Source of the DNA: Sulfuricurvum sp.
Lineage (GTDB): Bacteria > Campylobacterota > Campylobacteria > Campylobacterales > Sulfurimonadaceae
NCBI GenBank assembly: GCA_030693335.1
Contig: JAUYAU010000010.1
Location: 1-32,396 of the forward strand
Direction of reading: 5' to 3'
Length of the DNA stretch: 32,396 nt
The stretch's first letter is position 1. Each line of letters starts with the position of its first letter. The position numbers and the translations under genes are program-made. Shown piece after piece: positions 6,247-16,084 of the stretch. Under the pieces are notes generated by a model, which worked only from the letters and a program-made list of their open reading frames with translations, had not been told where the DNA came from and did not search any database.

Positions 6247-8484
6247 ATTTTACGTGATGTACTTTTTATTGGCAGTTTTGGAATACTTTTTTATTTAGGA
6301 CTTGCCACAATTATCAGTGATGCGAGTATTATCGGTGCTTTTGGTGCTGGTTTTGCAAGTGGAAATATTTATTTGTTTGGTTATGTGGCCTATACCTATC
6401 TTTTACTTTTGATGGTCCCGCTCTTTTATTTTTATAAAGGACATAGCGACAATAAGCGCCGATTAGAAATTGGCGGAGTATTTGCACTGCTCTTTTTTTC
6501 ACTAATATTTTTTCAAGCAATGGTTGTTACGGGAGAGTATCGGGGAGCATTTGGCGGATTTATAACTGATTCAATTGGTATTTATGTTGGAAGTTTTGGA
6601 TTATGGATTATCTGGTTAATGTTGATTGTGGTTTCAATGATCATTATACTGGAACAAACGCTCTCAGAGCTTGCCTTTCCTTTTAAAGAATTTATGAACA
6701 AACCTCTGTCTAAACCTATCAAAAATACTACTGACAAACCCTATCCGTTAGATGAAGATGACGATGATACTTACAAAAATTTTAATATAGTTCCTTTACC
6801 TGTAGCACCAATCGCTTCTAATGAAGGAGAAGTGCCTTTGAATATTTTTGTTGAAAAAGAAGAATCTTTTACTCCCGAACCAACGTATGCTCCGACTGAA
6901 ATAGCAATAATTCCAGATGATGAATCTGAGGTTCAAACCACCATAAAAGAATCTACTATACTCTCAATGGCAAAAAAAGTAAAAGAGAACAAGCAGCAGC
7001 ATGCTCTCGTGGTTGAAGAGTTGGAAGAAAATAAAATTCTTTTGGATCAAATTGATCGCGGAGTGAGTGAAAAACCTAAAAATTTCAAGCTTCCACCAAC
7101 TGATTTTCTACAACACCCTCCAAAAAAACAAAACAGTGTCAATGAAGCAGAACTTGATGATAAGATACGTGACTTAATTGACAAGCTTTCTCATTTTAAC
7201 ATTGAGGGAGATGTTGTTCGCACCTATGCCGGACCGGTAGTTTCTACTTTCGAGTTTAAACCGGCTGCAAACATCAAAGTTTCAAAAATTCTAGGCTTGC
7301 AAGATGACTTAGCAATGGCCTTAAAAGCCCAAACTATTCGTATTCAAGCTCCTATTCCCGGGAAAGACGTTGTAGGTATTGAGATTCCTAATAAAACAGT
7401 TGAGACCATCTATCTCAGAGATATTTTTGAAAGCAAACTTTTTCAAGAAGCATCTTCTCCGCTAACTCTTGTTTTGGGAAAAGATATCGTTGGGAATCCA
7501 TTTATTACTGATCTTAAAAAACTGCCACATCTTCTTATTGCAGGAACAACGGGAAGCGGTAAAAGTGTTGGAATCAATGCCATGATTTTGAGTTTACTGT
7601 ATAAAAACTCTCCTGATCAATTACGATTGCTAATGATTGACCCAAAAATGCTCGAATTTTCGGTCTATAATGATATTCCTCATCTTCTTACCCCCGTTAT
7701 TACGAAGCCAAAAGAAGCCATTTCTGCCCTTAATAATATGGTTTCTGAAATGGAACGCCGCTATCAGTTAATGAGTGAAACACGTACTAAAAATATTGAA
7801 AACTTTAATGAAAAAGCGAAAAGTGAAGGGCATCGACCTCTTCCATACATTGTTGTAATCATAGATGAGCTTGCAGATTTGATGATGACCAGCGGCAAAG
7901 ATGTAGAGTATTCCATCGCACGTCTTGCTCAAATGGCACGTGCAAGCGGTATCCACCTTATAGTGGCTACACAGCGTCCGAGTGTGGATGTTGTAACGGG
8001 ACTTATCAAAGCAAATCTTCCTAGCCGTATCAGTTACAAGGTTGGTCAAAAAATTGACAGTAAGATCATTTTGGACGGCATGGGAGCTGAATCTTTATTG
8101 GGTCGCGGTGATATGCTCTTCACCCCTCCTGGAATGAGTGGTCTTGTACGCTTGCATGCACCCTGGAGTACCGAAGAAGAAATAGAAAAAATAGTAAATT
8201 TTCTAAAAGCGCAACGTGTACCTGAATACGATAACCGTTTTTTACGTGATAAAGAAGAAGTTTTAAAAAATAATACGGATCGTAATGAAAATGAACCTAT
8301 TGACGAACTCTACGATGAAGCTATGAATATTATTCTGACAGAGCAAAAAACATCAATTAGTTATCTGCAACGTCGGCTTCAGATAGGCTATAACCGTTCT
8401 GCGCGTCTTATCGAACAACTCGAACAAAACGGAATACTTACTGCTCCTAATTCAAAAGGCAATCGAGAGATTGTCACTGAATAG
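6247..8484 (+). CDS. ftsK: DNA translocase FtsK, probably initiated at an AUU codon
   Basis: FtsK is the septum-bound hexameric pump that clears the terminus DNA during division and activates Xer recombination at dif. From the C-terminus: the gamma winged-helix domain (DEAMNIILTEQKTSISYLQR, then GYNRSARLIEQLEQNGIL), and the RecA-like motor with Walker A GTTGSGKS and Walker B VVIIDELAD. Before them lie an acidic linker and an N-terminal membrane part. The first in-frame TTG (6373) would cut off the first membrane span. The same frame extends upstream as LRDVLFIGSFGILFYLGLA, clearly a transmembrane helix, and its only start-like codon is ATT at 6247, 6 bases after AAGGA. This gives about 745 residues. 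No ATG, GTG or TTG is available in that stretch. Confidence 0.88.
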   Translation: MLRDVLFIGSFGILFYLGLATIISDASIIGAFGAGFASGNIYLFGYVAYTYLLLLMVPLFYFYKGHSDNKRRLEIGGVFALLFFSLIFFQAMVVTGEYRGAFGGFITDSIGIYVGSFGLWIIWLMLIVVSMIIILEQTLSELAFPFKEFMNKPLSKPIKNTTDKPYPLDEDDDDTYKNFNIVPLPVAPIASNEGEVPLNIFVEKEESFTPEPTYAPTEIAIIPDDESEVQTTIKESTILSMAKKVKENKQQHALVVEELEENKILLDQIDRGVSEKPKNFKLPPTDFLQHPPKKQNSVNEAELDDKIRDLIDKLSHFNIEGDVVRTYAGPVVSTFEFKPAANIKVSKILGLQDDLAMALKAQTIRIQAPIPGKDVVGIEIPNKTVETIYLRDIFESKLFQEASSPLTLVLGKDIVGNPFITDLKKLPHLLIAGTTGSGKSVGINAMILSLLYKNSPDQLRLLMIDPKMLEFSVYNDIPHLLTPVITKPKEAISALNNMVSEMERRYQLMSETRTKNIENFNEKAKSEGHRPLPYIVVIIDELADLMMTSGKDVEYSIARLAQMARASGIHLIVATQRPSVDVVTGLIKANLPSRISYKVGQKIDSKIILDGMGAESLLGRGDMLFTPPGMSGLVRLHAPWSTEEEIEKIVNFLKAQRVPEYDNRFLRDKEEVLKNNTDRNENEPIDELYDEAMNIILTEQKTSISYLQRRLQIGYNRSARLIEQLEQNGILTAPNSKGNREIVTE

Positions 8485-8579
8485 TATAAAATGTTTCAAA
8501 AATACACATTCATTGGATAAAATAGAAATTTTTATGTTTACTTTCGTAACACTATCTTAAAACACTATTTCAATTGCGC

Positions 8580-8585
8580 TATAAT
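8580..8585 (+). promoter_or_regulatory. -10 element of the acnB promoter
   Basis: TATAAT lies 28 bases before the acnB ATG in a 129-base gap after ftsK, in the context GCGCTATAATCTCTCC. The upstream DNA is AT-rich without a clear -35 box, as is common in Campylobacterota. Confidence 0.45.
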
Positions 8586-8613
8586 CTCTCCATTAAAATT
8601 AGCAGGAGTTCCC

Positions 8614-11223
8614 ATGGCTTTTATGGACGAATACACAGCACACGTAGCAGAGCGCACAGCGCAAGGAATCCCTCCCTTTCCCCTTTCTAAGGAGCAAGTT
8701 GAGAGTCTAGTCGAATTGATTACTGCTGAAAAAAGCAAAAACAGTACACTAATCGAAATGCTCGCAGAGCGTGTTAACCCAGGTGTTGATGATGGCGCAC
8801 ATGTGAAAGCAGCCTTTTTACACCAAGTGGTACAAGGTCAAGTAAAAGCATTTTTAGCAGACAATGCTGACATCAATAGCGATGATCACAAAAAAGCAGC
8901 AATCAAGATTCTTGGTAAAATGGTTGGTGGTTACAATGTTAAACCTCTAATTGATGCACTTAGCATTGATACTTTGGCTCAAGATGCAGCTAATGAGTTA
9001 AAACACACTTTGCTTGTTTATGATGCATTCAATGATATTGTAGAGCTTTCTAAAACTAATAAATTTGCAAAAGAAGTTCTACAGTCATGGGCAGATGCTG
9101 AGTGGTTTACTTCTAAAAAACCGCTTGCTGAGAAATTCAGTGTCGTTGTCTTTAAATTTCCTGGCGAAACAAATACCGATGACCTTTCACCGGCCAGTGC
9201 CGCATTTACCCGTTCTGATATTCCTCTCCATGCAACGACAATGCTTGCTGCGAAGATGCCAGAAGGTATCGCAAAAATCGCTGAACTTAAAAAAATGGGC
9301 AAACAAATTGCCTATGTTGGTGACGTTGTAGGTACAGGTTCAAGCCGTAAATCTGCAGTTAACTCTGTTCAATGGCACATGGGTAATGATATTCCAGGTG
9401 TTCCTAATAAGCGTAATGGTGGTGTTGTAATCGGTACTATTATTGCTCCTATTTTCTTCGCAACCTGTGAAGATTCCGGCGCACTTCCAATTGAAGCAGA
9501 TGTTAGCCAAATGGAAACCGGTGATGTATTGGATATCGATACAAAAGCGGGAACTATTACTAAAAATGGCACTCAGATTGCATCATTTAACCTTCGTCCT
9601 AACACAATTGAAGATGAAGTTCGTGCAGGTGGACGTATCCCACTTATTATTGGACGTGGATTGACAGCAAAAGCACGTGCTGCACTTGGAATGCCTGCTG
9701 CAACTATCTTTTCACAACCGATCCAACCTGCTGATACAGGCAAAGGGTATACCCTTGCACAAAAAATGGTTGGTAAAGCATGTGGTCTAGATGGTGTGCG
9801 TCCTGGAATGTACTGTGAGCCACATACCGCTACTGTTGGTAGTCAAGACACAACTGGGCCAATGACACGTGATGAAATCAAAGAACTCTCAGCTCTTGGT
9901 TTCTCTGCTGACTTCGTTCTCCAAACGTTTTGTCATACAGCGGCATACCCAAAACCGTCTGATGTCCAATTGCATGCAACTCTTCCAGCTTTCATCAGTT
10001 CACGCAGTGGCGTTGCTCTTCGTCCTGCTGATGGTGTAATCCATTCATGGCTTAACCGTATGGTTCTCCCTGACACTGTAGGAACAGGTGGGGATTCTCA
10101 TACACGTTTCCCTATCGGTGTGAGTTTTCCAGCGGGTTCAGGTCTAGTTGCATTTGCTGGTGTTACTGGAGCAATGCCACTTGAAATGCCAGAATCTGTA
10201 TTGGTCCGTTTTAAAGGTGAGATGCAACCAGGTATCACTTTACGTGATTTGGTTAATGCAATCCCTTACTATGCTATCAAGCAAGGATTATTGACTGTTG
10301 AGAAAAAAGGAAAAGTCAATATTTTCAATGGTCGTGTTTTGGAAATCGAAGGACTTCCTAACATGAAAGTTGAGCAAGCATTTGAACTTTCCGATGCATC
10401 TGCAGAGCGTTCAGCTGCTGCATGTACCGTGCATCTTAACAAAGAGCCGGTCATTGAATATCTAAAATCTAACGTTACCCTTATCGAAGCTATGATTGCT
10501 GATGGTTACGATGATGCACGTACACTAAAGCGTCGTGCTGAAAAGATGAAAGAGTGGTTAGCTGCTCCAACATTGATGTCAGCTGATGCTGATGCTGAGT
10601 ATGCAGCAGTTATCGAAATTGATTTGAATGAGATCAAAGAGCCAATCTTGGCATGTCCGAATGATCCGGACAATGTTAAGCTTCTTAGCGAAGTTTCTGG
10701 TGCAAAAATCGATGAAGTATTCTTGGGAAGCTGTATGACCAATATCGGTCACTATCGTGCAGCGGGTGAAGTAATGCGTGGCGAAGGTAAAATCGCTGTC
10801 GAGAAATTCTGGATCGTTCCACCTACACGTATGGATGAGCAACAATTGATCAATGAAGGCTATTATGATGTATATAATGCCATTGCAGCTCAAACAGAAG
10901 TTCCAGGATGTTCACTTTGTATGGGTAACCAAGCAAGTTCACGTGAAGGTTCAACAGTATTCTCAACCTCTACACGTAACTTTGATAATCGTCTTGGTAA
11001 AGGTACACAAGTTTATCTCGGAAGTGCTGAGTTGGCCTCTGTATGTGCTAAACTTGGACGTATCCCGACAGTAGAAGAGTATATGAGTATCGTTCCGGAA
11101 AAATTAGCTGGTAAAGAGAGTGATGTATATAAATACCTCAACTTTAACGAAATCAATAATTATAAACTTCAAACACGTGATATTGCTCAAGATAAATATG
11201 GCGTAACGATCAAAGCCGTATAA
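8614..11223 (+). CDS. acnB: Bifunctional aconitate hydratase 2 / 2-methylisocitrate dehydratase
   Basis: AcnB interconverts citrate and isocitrate through cis-aconitate in the TCA cycle (reductive TCA in many relatives of this organism). The 869-residue length and domain order are those of AcnB: an N-terminal HEAT-like domain (about 1-160), a swivelling domain ([13 protein letters not shown] and [20 protein letters not shown]), then the catalytic core ([15 protein letters not shown]). The [4Fe-4S] ligands are visible as the Cys in [11 protein letters not shown] and the CSLC pair in [13 protein letters not shown]. The start [18 protein letters not shown] has AGGAG 7 bases before. It is a single-gene unit with its own promoter and is intact. 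Confidence 0.96.
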   Translation: MAFMDEYTAHVAERTAQGIPPFPLSKEQVESLVELITAEKSKNSTLIEMLAERVNPGVDDGAHVKAAFLHQVVQGQVKAFLADNADINSDDHKKAAIKILGKMVGGYNVKPLIDALSIDTLAQDAANELKHTLLVYDAFNDIVELSKTNKFAKEVLQSWADAEWFTSKKPLAEKFSVVVFKFPGETNTDDLSPASAAFTRSDIPLHATTMLAAKMPEGIAKIAELKKMGKQIAYVGDVVGTGSSRKSAVNSVQWHMGNDIPGVPNKRNGGVVIGTIIAPIFFATCEDSGALPIEADVSQMETGDVLDIDTKAGTITKNGTQIASFNLRPNTIEDEVRAGGRIPLIIGRGLTAKARAALGMPAATIFSQPIQPADTGKGYTLAQKMVGKACGLDGVRPGMYCEPHTATVGSQDTTGPMTRDEIKELSALGFSADFVLQTFCHTAAYPKPSDVQLHATLPAFISSRSGVALRPADGVIHSWLNRMVLPDTVGTGGDSHTRFPIGVSFPAGSGLVAFAGVTGAMPLEMPESVLVRFKGEMQPGITLRDLVNAIPYYAIKQGLLTVEKKGKVNIFNGRVLEIEGLPNMKVEQAFELSDASAERSAAACTVHLNKEPVIEYLKSNVTLIEAMIADGYDDARTLKRRAEKMKEWLAAPTLMSADADAEYAAVIEIDLNEIKEPILACPNDPDNVKLLSEVSGAKIDEVFLGSCMTNIGHYRAAGEVMRGEGKIAVEKFWIVPPTRMDEQQLINEGYYDVYNAIAAQTEVPGCSLCMGNQASSREGSTVFSTSTRNFDNRLGKGTQVYLGSAELASVCAKLGRIPTVEEYMSIVPEKLAGKESDVYKYLNFNEINNYKLQTRDIAQDKYGVTIKAV

Positions 11224-11236
11224 AACTCCTCTCTTT

Positions 11237-11265
11237 TTACACCCTCTCTTGGGGTGTGCTATAAT
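11237..11265 (+). promoter_or_regulatory. Promoter for the dbpA-like helicase, overlapping a hairpin
   Basis: TTACAC (11237-11242) and TATAAT (11260-11265) are exactly 17 bases apart. The spacer also holds a hairpin, ACACCC (11239-11244) with GGGTGT (11252-11257), that could serve as the acnB transcript end, though no T run follows. The promoter would start transcription about 20 bases before the ATG at 11293. Confidence 0.5.
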
Positions 11266-11292
11266 TGCACATCTATATACCAAAGCGACACA

Positions 11293-12645
11293 ATGTCCTC
11301 TTTTAAATCTATCTCCTTACATGCACCATTACAAACAGCTTTAGAGCGCTTAAACTTCACTTCTATGACTCCTATTCAAGAAGAGTCTTTACCTGTCATT
11401 CTAAATGGAAAAGACATCATTGCACAAGCATCAACGGGCAGCGGAAAAACATTGGCTTTTGCATTGGGTATTTTGCAAAACGTGAATCCGCGTTTTTTTG
11501 CTGCTCAATCACTGGTTTTATGCCCAACACGTGAACTTGCTGAACAAGTTGCCAATGTCATACGCTCTTGTGCTTCGGACATTGGAAATATCAAACTGCT
11601 CACCCTTTGCGGTGGTGTTCCCATGAAGGCTCAGAGACATTCCCTCACGCACGGTGCCCATATCATTGTTGGTACTCCAGGACGCGTTCTCAAACTTTTG
11701 AGCTTGGATAATTTAGATCTAAAGTCATGCAAAATTGCCGTTTTAGATGAAGCCGATCAAATGGTCGATATGGGGTTTATTGAGGATATTGAAGCAATTT
11801 TCGCCTACTTGCCATCCCCAAAGCAAACACTGCTGTTTTCAGCTACCTATCCCGATTCAATCCGAGAACTCTCCTCAAAACTCACACAAAACGCTACGTT
11901 TATCAAAGCTCAGAGTGCTGAATCCAAACCATCGATTACCGAAGTAGCCTACCGAGTAACGGACAAAGCTACCGCATTAAATACTTTGGTTCATCATCAT
12001 AACATTACGAATGCCATCATTTTTTGCAATACGAAAGTAGCCGCATCCGAATTGTGTGAAACGCTTAAATACTCAGGAATTCATGCCTTGGCTTTGCACG
12101 GTGATATGGAACAATTTGATCGTAATGAAACCATCATCCAATTTCGCAATGGAAGCGCACCTTTTTTGGTAGCAACGGACGTTGCGGGGCGAGGAATTGA
12201 TATACAGGGACTGGATGCGATTGTAAACTATGATGTCCCTCAACAGCTTGATCGTTATGTACACAGAATAGGGCGTACGGGACGTGCGGGGATGGACGGT
12301 TTGGCCATCACCCTTGTCAATCCCCATCAAACAGAAGCCTTTTATGGCCTCGATCGAGGTGTTGAACTTATTGAATTGCCATCACTTAAGAACCATCAAG
12401 ATGTTACGACGAAAATGCGTTCCATTTGCATCGATGCCGGTAAAAAAGAAAAACTTCGGGCTGGGGATATCGTAGGTGCCTTGATTCATGAATGTCATCT
12501 TTCCAAAGACGATATCGGAAAAATCGACCAGCTCGATCACTTAAGCTATGTCGCACTTCCTAGAGATATTTGTGAAAAAAGCTATAACACCATTAGTAAG
12601 TCAAATATCAAAGGTAAACGCTATCGTATGTGGCTCTTGGGATAA
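11293..12645 (+). CDS. dbpA: DEAD-box ATP-dependent RNA helicase, DbpA-like
   Basis: All superfamily II motifs are present in order: Q motif TPIQEESLPVIL, I ASTGSGKT (about residue 46), Ia PTRELAEQV, Ib GTPGR, II LDEADQMVDMGF, III SAT, IV AIIFCNTK, V DVAGRGID, VI HRIGRTGRAG. The C-terminal 75 residues end with YVALPRDICEKSYNTI, then KIKG-like SNIKGKRYRMWLL, which matches the RNA-binding domain of DbpA, the helicase that acts on 23S rRNA helix 92 in large-subunit assembly. At 450 residues it has DbpA's length. I start at ATG 11293 rather than an upstream in-frame ATG (11254), which would lie before the promoter. It is monocistronic. Confidence 0.85.
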   Translation: MSSFKSISLHAPLQTALERLNFTSMTPIQEESLPVILNGKDIIAQASTGSGKTLAFALGILQNVNPRFFAAQSLVLCPTRELAEQVANVIRSCASDIGNIKLLTLCGGVPMKAQRHSLTHGAHIIVGTPGRVLKLLSLDNLDLKSCKIAVLDEADQMVDMGFIEDIEAIFAYLPSPKQTLLFSATYPDSIRELSSKLTQNATFIKAQSAESKPSITEVAYRVTDKATALNTLVHHHNITNAIIFCNTKVAASELCETLKYSGIHALALHGDMEQFDRNETIIQFRNGSAPFLVATDVAGRGIDIQGLDAIVNYDVPQQLDRYVHRIGRTGRAGMDGLAITLVNPHQTEAFYGLDRGVELIELPSLKNHQDVTTKMRSICIDAGKKEKLRAGDIVGALIHECHLSKDDIGKIDQLDHLSYVALPRDICEKSYNTISKSNIKGKRYRMWLLG

Positions 12646-12726
12646 TTTTCAATAGGTCAATGTCGTATTATTGTCTTTAAAAATAAAGTAATTATTATTA
12701 TTCATAGCGTTATAAAATACATTGAA

Positions 12727-12732
12727 TATAAT
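12727..12732 (+). promoter_or_regulatory. Possible -10 element before the 104-aa gene
   Basis: TATAAT at 12727-12732 lies 32 bases before the ATG at 12765, with AGAGGA as ribosome site between. No good -35 is seen. It would drive the small run of genes to 15418. Confidence 0.35.
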
Positions 12733-12764
12733 CCGCTTAATACTAAAAGAGGATATTAAGTAAG

Positions 12765-13079
12765 ATGAGTGAAAAATACGAAGTAATAACTTATGAAGAC
12801 ATTGCAGTTTTTAATTATTCAGTACCGGGACTAGAAGAAAAAGAGCAGATTGATAGAGAAATTACATTGGTTTGGGAGGATACACTTGAAAAGTTTTTCG
12901 AGACATACAATCCAGATAGACCTTACAAAATCCATTCTTTTGATACAGAAAAACAAAAAAATAGATTCATAAGTGCTATTGATGATGAAAATGAGAAAAT
13001 TATAGATGAAGTGGATGAAGAAATCAGTCGAAAAATGAAGTTCGGATTTGACTATACGTCACCAACCTATGAGGATTAA
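12765..13079 (+). CDS. Acidic hypothetical protein, 104 aa
   Basis: The ATG at 12765 follows GAGGATATTAAGTAAG. The product is rich in Glu and Asp (DDENEKIIDEVDEEISRKM) with aromatic residues spread through, has no signal peptide or membrane span, and is predicted mostly helical in its second half. I do not recognise a family. It is 26 bases before rnhA and probably shares its transcript. Confidence 0.7.
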   Translation: MSEKYEVITYEDIAVFNYSVPGLEEKEQIDREITLVWEDTLEKFFETYNPDRPYKIHSFDTEKQKNRFISAIDDENEKIIDEVDEEISRKMKFGFDYTSPTYED

Positions 13080-13105
13080 AAAATAAAATAGTTGGAATAA
13101 TAGAT

Positions 13106-13861
13106 ATGGCCGATAAGTTTTACGTAGTGAAGAAGGGTAGAACTCCCGGAATATATACGACATGGGCGGAGTGTTTGCGACAAGTAGATAAATTCGCAGG
13201 AGCTGTTTATAAAAGCTATATAAGCCTAGAAGAAGCCCAAGAAGCTTTTGAATCAAATACATTAACCCCTAAATCGCCTTTTCCAAAAATACCGCCGAAA
13301 AAAAGAACGAGCGTTACTTCCAATAATGATTCTTCATCTTTATCAACTGATGATATCCGTCTTCGTATTTATTGTGACGGCGCATGTTCAGGCAACCCTG
13401 GAAAAGCAGGAAGTGGATTGGCTATTTATGAAGATAATAATAAGCCGATCTTATTGTACGGTGCAGCGGATGCAATAGGAACCAATAATACCGCAGAACT
13501 CAAAGCCTTGCTTAAAGCGCTTGAACTTGCGGTTGATACGCAGCATGATAAAGTAGCAATTTTATCAGATTCCAAATACAGCATTGAGTGTGTTGTTAAT
13601 TGGGCATACGGATGGAAAGCGAAGGGATGGACTAAGCAAGGGGGCGAGATTAAAAATCTCGAGATCATTCAAACTGCTCATGCTATTTATGACGGTATTA
13701 AAAACAAAGTTGTCATATCACATGTTAGAGGTCATGCCGGAGTAGAGGGAAATGAGTTGGCCGATAGAATGGCGGTTATGGCCGCATCAAAGGGAAACAG
13801 TACCTTTATGGAATATACTTATGAGAGTATTGATCATGTGATTGCTCTTAGTGCAGGGTAG
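13106..13861 (+). CDS. rnhA: Ribonuclease HI with N-terminal hybrid-binding domain
   Basis: RNase HI cuts the RNA strand of RNA-DNA hybrids, clearing primers and R-loops. Residues 1-45 (FYVVKKGRTPGIYTTWAECL) are the RNase H1 N-terminal hybrid-binding (Cauli_VI-type) domain, common in eukaryotes and present in some bacteria. After a Ser/Thr-rich linker the catalytic domain begins at about residue 87: IYCDGACSGNPGKAGSG (D near 91), NNTAELKALLKAL (E near 131), ILSDSKYSIE (D near 153) and HVRGHAGVEGNELAD (final D). All four catalytic acids and the DEDD order are intact. It stops 3 bases before the next ATG, so it is coupled to the 131-residue gene. Confidence 0.93.
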   Translation: MADKFYVVKKGRTPGIYTTWAECLRQVDKFAGAVYKSYISLEEAQEAFESNTLTPKSPFPKIPPKKRTSVTSNNDSSSLSTDDIRLRIYCDGACSGNPGKAGSGLAIYEDNNKPILLYGAADAIGTNNTAELKALLKALELAVDTQHDKVAILSDSKYSIECVVNWAYGWKAKGWTKQGGEIKNLEIIQTAHAIYDGIKNKVVISHVRGHAGVEGNELADRMAVMAASKGNSTFMEYTYESIDHVIALSAG

Positions 13862-13864
13862 GCG

Positions 13865-14260
13865 ATGAGCATTTATGCTTTACAATCCCCTGCAGGTGGA
13901 TTTTTGGATGAAGATCTAAAACACTTTAACAAAATTTTTGATGATTGGTGTGTACAATTTGATAATTTTGATGACGCTAGAACTATTGCCAGTACACTTG
14001 ATAAGAATAAATATGCTGAAGTTGTTGAGATCACACCTTTGAGCTATCCTAAATATTTTTTCCCTAACTTACAGGGGGTAATACATGCCACACGAGAAGT
14101 GGATGGATACATCATATGTATAGTTGAACCATTTATGGGATCCTATTTTCGTCTTGCTGTATGTAATTTAAGAAATAAAACCGTTAAATTTACCCCAACG
14201 AACTATAAAAATGCTATGAGTGTCGAAGGGGCATTTGCAAATTTTAAAATCAAAGACTAA
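13865..14260 (+). CDS. Hypothetical protein, 131 aa
   Basis: The gene starts 3 bases after rnhA (TAGGCGATG) and ends 12 bases before the alcohol dehydrogenase, in an apparent operon. The product (MSIYALQSPAGGFLDEDLKH at its N-terminus) is soluble, with a helical first half and a beta-rich second half (GYIICIVEPFMGSYFRLAVCN). No motif or known family is recognised. Its intact frame and tight spacing support it as a real gene. Confidence 0.7.
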   Translation: MSIYALQSPAGGFLDEDLKHFNKIFDDWCVQFDNFDDARTIASTLDKNKYAEVVEITPLSYPKYFFPNLQGVIHATREVDGYIICIVEPFMGSYFRLAVCNLRNKTVKFTPTNYKNAMSVEGAFANFKIKD

Positions 14261-14272
14261 TAAGGAAAATAG

Positions 14273-15418
14273 ATGAACGCTTTTACCTACTACAATCCAA
14301 CTCGGATTGAATTTGGACGTGACAAAGAAAATAGTGTGGGTGAATTACTTGCACAAGAGGGTATTAAACAAGTTTTGCTCGTTTATGGGACAGGTTCGAT
14401 TAAAAAGAATGGACTGTATCAACGTGTTATTGCCTCATTAAACCAAGCTGGGGTTGAATACATTGAGTTTGGCGGTATCGTCAGTAATCCCTTACTTTCA
14501 CATGTTTATAATGCCATTGATCTTGTAAAATTAAATAATATTAACGCTATTTTGGCTGTTGGCGGAGGTTCAGTTATTGATTCGTGCAAGGCAATAGCAG
14601 CAGGAGCTGTTGTAGAAACGGATGTCTGGGATTTTTTTATTAATAAAGCTACTATCGAAAAAGCTTTGCCTGTCTACACAATTGTTACTCTTGCGGCAGC
14701 AGCGAGCGAAATGAACGGGAATTCGGTCATTACCAATGAAGCTACAAAACAAAAATATTCGATTGCTTCTGTCCTCTTAAATCCAAAAATATCGATTGTC
14801 AATCCAGAACTGATGATGAGTGTGACCAAAGAGTATTTGGCCTATTCGGCGGTTGATATTATTGCCCATTCAATAGAAGTTTACTTTACGGCTAAGAATC
14901 ATCCTCACTTTCAATCACGCTTGGTAGAGTCGATCATTAAGACCGTTATTGAAACCACTGAAATACTCATCAAAGATCCTACCAACTATGACGCACGTGC
15001 AGAGTTTGCATGGGCTTCTTCTCAAGCATTAAACGGCTTGACTAGCTCAGGTACTGGTGGTGGAAATTTTCCTAATCATATGATAGAACACGCTCTTTCC
15101 GCTTTGTTTAATATCGCACACGGGGCAGGGCTTGCAATCGTCATCCCTGCATGGATGAAATGGTATAAAGATAAAAATCTTCCACAGTTTGAACGCTTTG
15201 CCAGAGAGGTATTTGGAAAAAATTCAGCAGATGATGGGATTACAGCGTTGAGCGAGTGGTTCGACTCCATTGGTGCACCGGTGTCATTAAATGCGGGGAA
15301 CATTCCAAGAGCATCAATACCAGATATTGCACAAAATGCTTATGCCCTAGGTAAGTTGTGGGGTATGGGTGATGATTATTGTGTTGAAAATATCGAGGAA
15401 ATATTGAATAATGCTTAA
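14273..15418 (+). CDS. Iron-containing alcohol dehydrogenase (YqhD/BdhA-like)
   Basis: A group III alcohol dehydrogenase that reduces aldehydes or oxidises primary alcohols with NAD(P)(H). The N-terminal Rossmann part has VLLVYGTGSIKKNG and the signature GGGSVIDSCKAIA (about residues 95-110). The metal site is in the helical C-terminal domain: D near 195 and H near 199 in SAVDIIAHSIEVYF, then His residues in HMIEHALSAL and NIAHGAGLAI. At 381 residues it has the length of the YqhD and butanol dehydrogenase branch. GGAAA precedes the ATG. It is the last gene of the + run and faces a minus-strand gene across a long hairpin. The substrate cannot be told from sequence. Confidence 0.88.
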   Translation: MNAFTYYNPTRIEFGRDKENSVGELLAQEGIKQVLLVYGTGSIKKNGLYQRVIASLNQAGVEYIEFGGIVSNPLLSHVYNAIDLVKLNNINAILAVGGGSVIDSCKAIAAGAVVETDVWDFFINKATIEKALPVYTIVTLAAAASEMNGNSVITNEATKQKYSIASVLLNPKISIVNPELMMSVTKEYLAYSAVDIIAHSIEVYFTAKNHPHFQSRLVESIIKTVIETTEILIKDPTNYDARAEFAWASSQALNGLTSSGTGGGNFPNHMIEHALSALFNIAHGAGLAIVIPAWMKWYKDKNLPQFERFAREVFGKNSADDGITALSEWFDSIGAPVSLNAGNIPRASIPDIAQNAYALGKLWGMGDDYCVENIEEILNNA

Positions 15419-15422
15419 TTTT

Positions 15423-15456
15423 TTGGGAGTAATACTCTTTAGAGTGTTATTCCCAA
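15423..15456. terminator. Long hairpin between convergent genes
   Basis: A 16-bp near-perfect stem (15423-15438 with 15441-15456, two G-U type pairs in + RNA) lies right after the alcohol dehydrogenase and contains the stop codon of the minus-strand gene. The inner pairs must open to form a loop. There is no T run downstream on the + strand. Its position between convergent genes suggests a shared, two-way transcription end. Confidence 0.55.
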
Positions 15457-15807
15457 TGCCGTTAAAAGAGTTAGTTTTTCTTTGGCAGGATTGTTAAAGA
15501 AGCGAGCTTTGATATCATCTTCTAAAATAGCAATATCATCAAATAACTCTGAGTCATCTTTTTGGGGAAAAGAACAGTTTACTTCTTGTGTTAGTGCTTC
15601 AATCTGTTTATCGGTCATTTCTTCGTTGTTCAAGAGTCCAATACGCTGTGTATGCTCGATAGTAGCGATAGCACGTAGTAAATAAAGTTTATCACACCGA
15701 TTGTCATCACTCTCATTTTCTAATAAATCGTTGATACGTGTTACCTCATGAGCGTAAAGTTCACTTGATTCTTTGATAATAAGACGTTCTTGTGGAGTAA
15801 ATGGCAT
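15439..15807 (-). CDS. Small helical hypothetical protein, 122 aa
   Basis: I start at MPFTPQERLIIKESSELYAH (15807), which has AAGGAA 8 bases upstream. An in-frame ATG at 15864 has no such site and gives an unlikely Tyr/Pro-rich extension. The product is all-helical and acidic, with no membrane segment, and is not recognised. It lies between tRNA-Glu (upstream, same strand) and the convergent hairpin. Confidence 0.65.
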   Translation of the reverse strand: MPFTPQERLIIKESSELYAHEVTRINDLLENESDDNRCDKLYLLRAIATIEHTQRIGLLNNEEMTDKQIEALTQEVNCSFPQKDDSELFDDIAILEDDIKARFFNNPAKEKLTLLTALGITL

Positions 15808-15880
15808 TGGATATTCCTTGTATAAGTGAATGGGCGGTACATATTTGTATGGGCTAAAGTTCATTGTATTTGAAGGGTTA

Positions 15881-15955
15881 TGGTGACTCCAAGGGGATTT
15901 GAACCCCTGTGACCAGGATGAAAACCTGGGATCCTAACCGTTAGATGATGGAGCC
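15881..15955 (-). tRNA. tRNA-Glu (TTC anticodon)
   Basis: On the minus strand a 75-base cloverleaf runs from GGCTCCA (pairing with TGGAGTC) to A plus an encoded CCA. The anticodon stem CCAGG/CCTGG carries loop TTTTCAT with TTC at 34-36, and the T-arm is GGGG with TTCAAAT and CCCC. It is intact, and no element is seen next to its 3' end. Confidence 0.93.
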
Positions 15956-16084
15956 ACTTAAAAGTGAATGCGGTTTTAAAGGAAGGATCAATTCCTGAGC
16001 CGAAATTATAGTGAAAAAAAACTAAAATGAAACTAAAACCTGTAAAAAGATTACAGATTTTAGCGATAGAGCAGGGGAGAGAAA

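Noticed and set aside
15881..15955. tRNA-Glu as a second island insertion site
   Set aside because: Chromosome-style genes lie on both sides and no repeat of the tRNA end or mobility gene is nearby.
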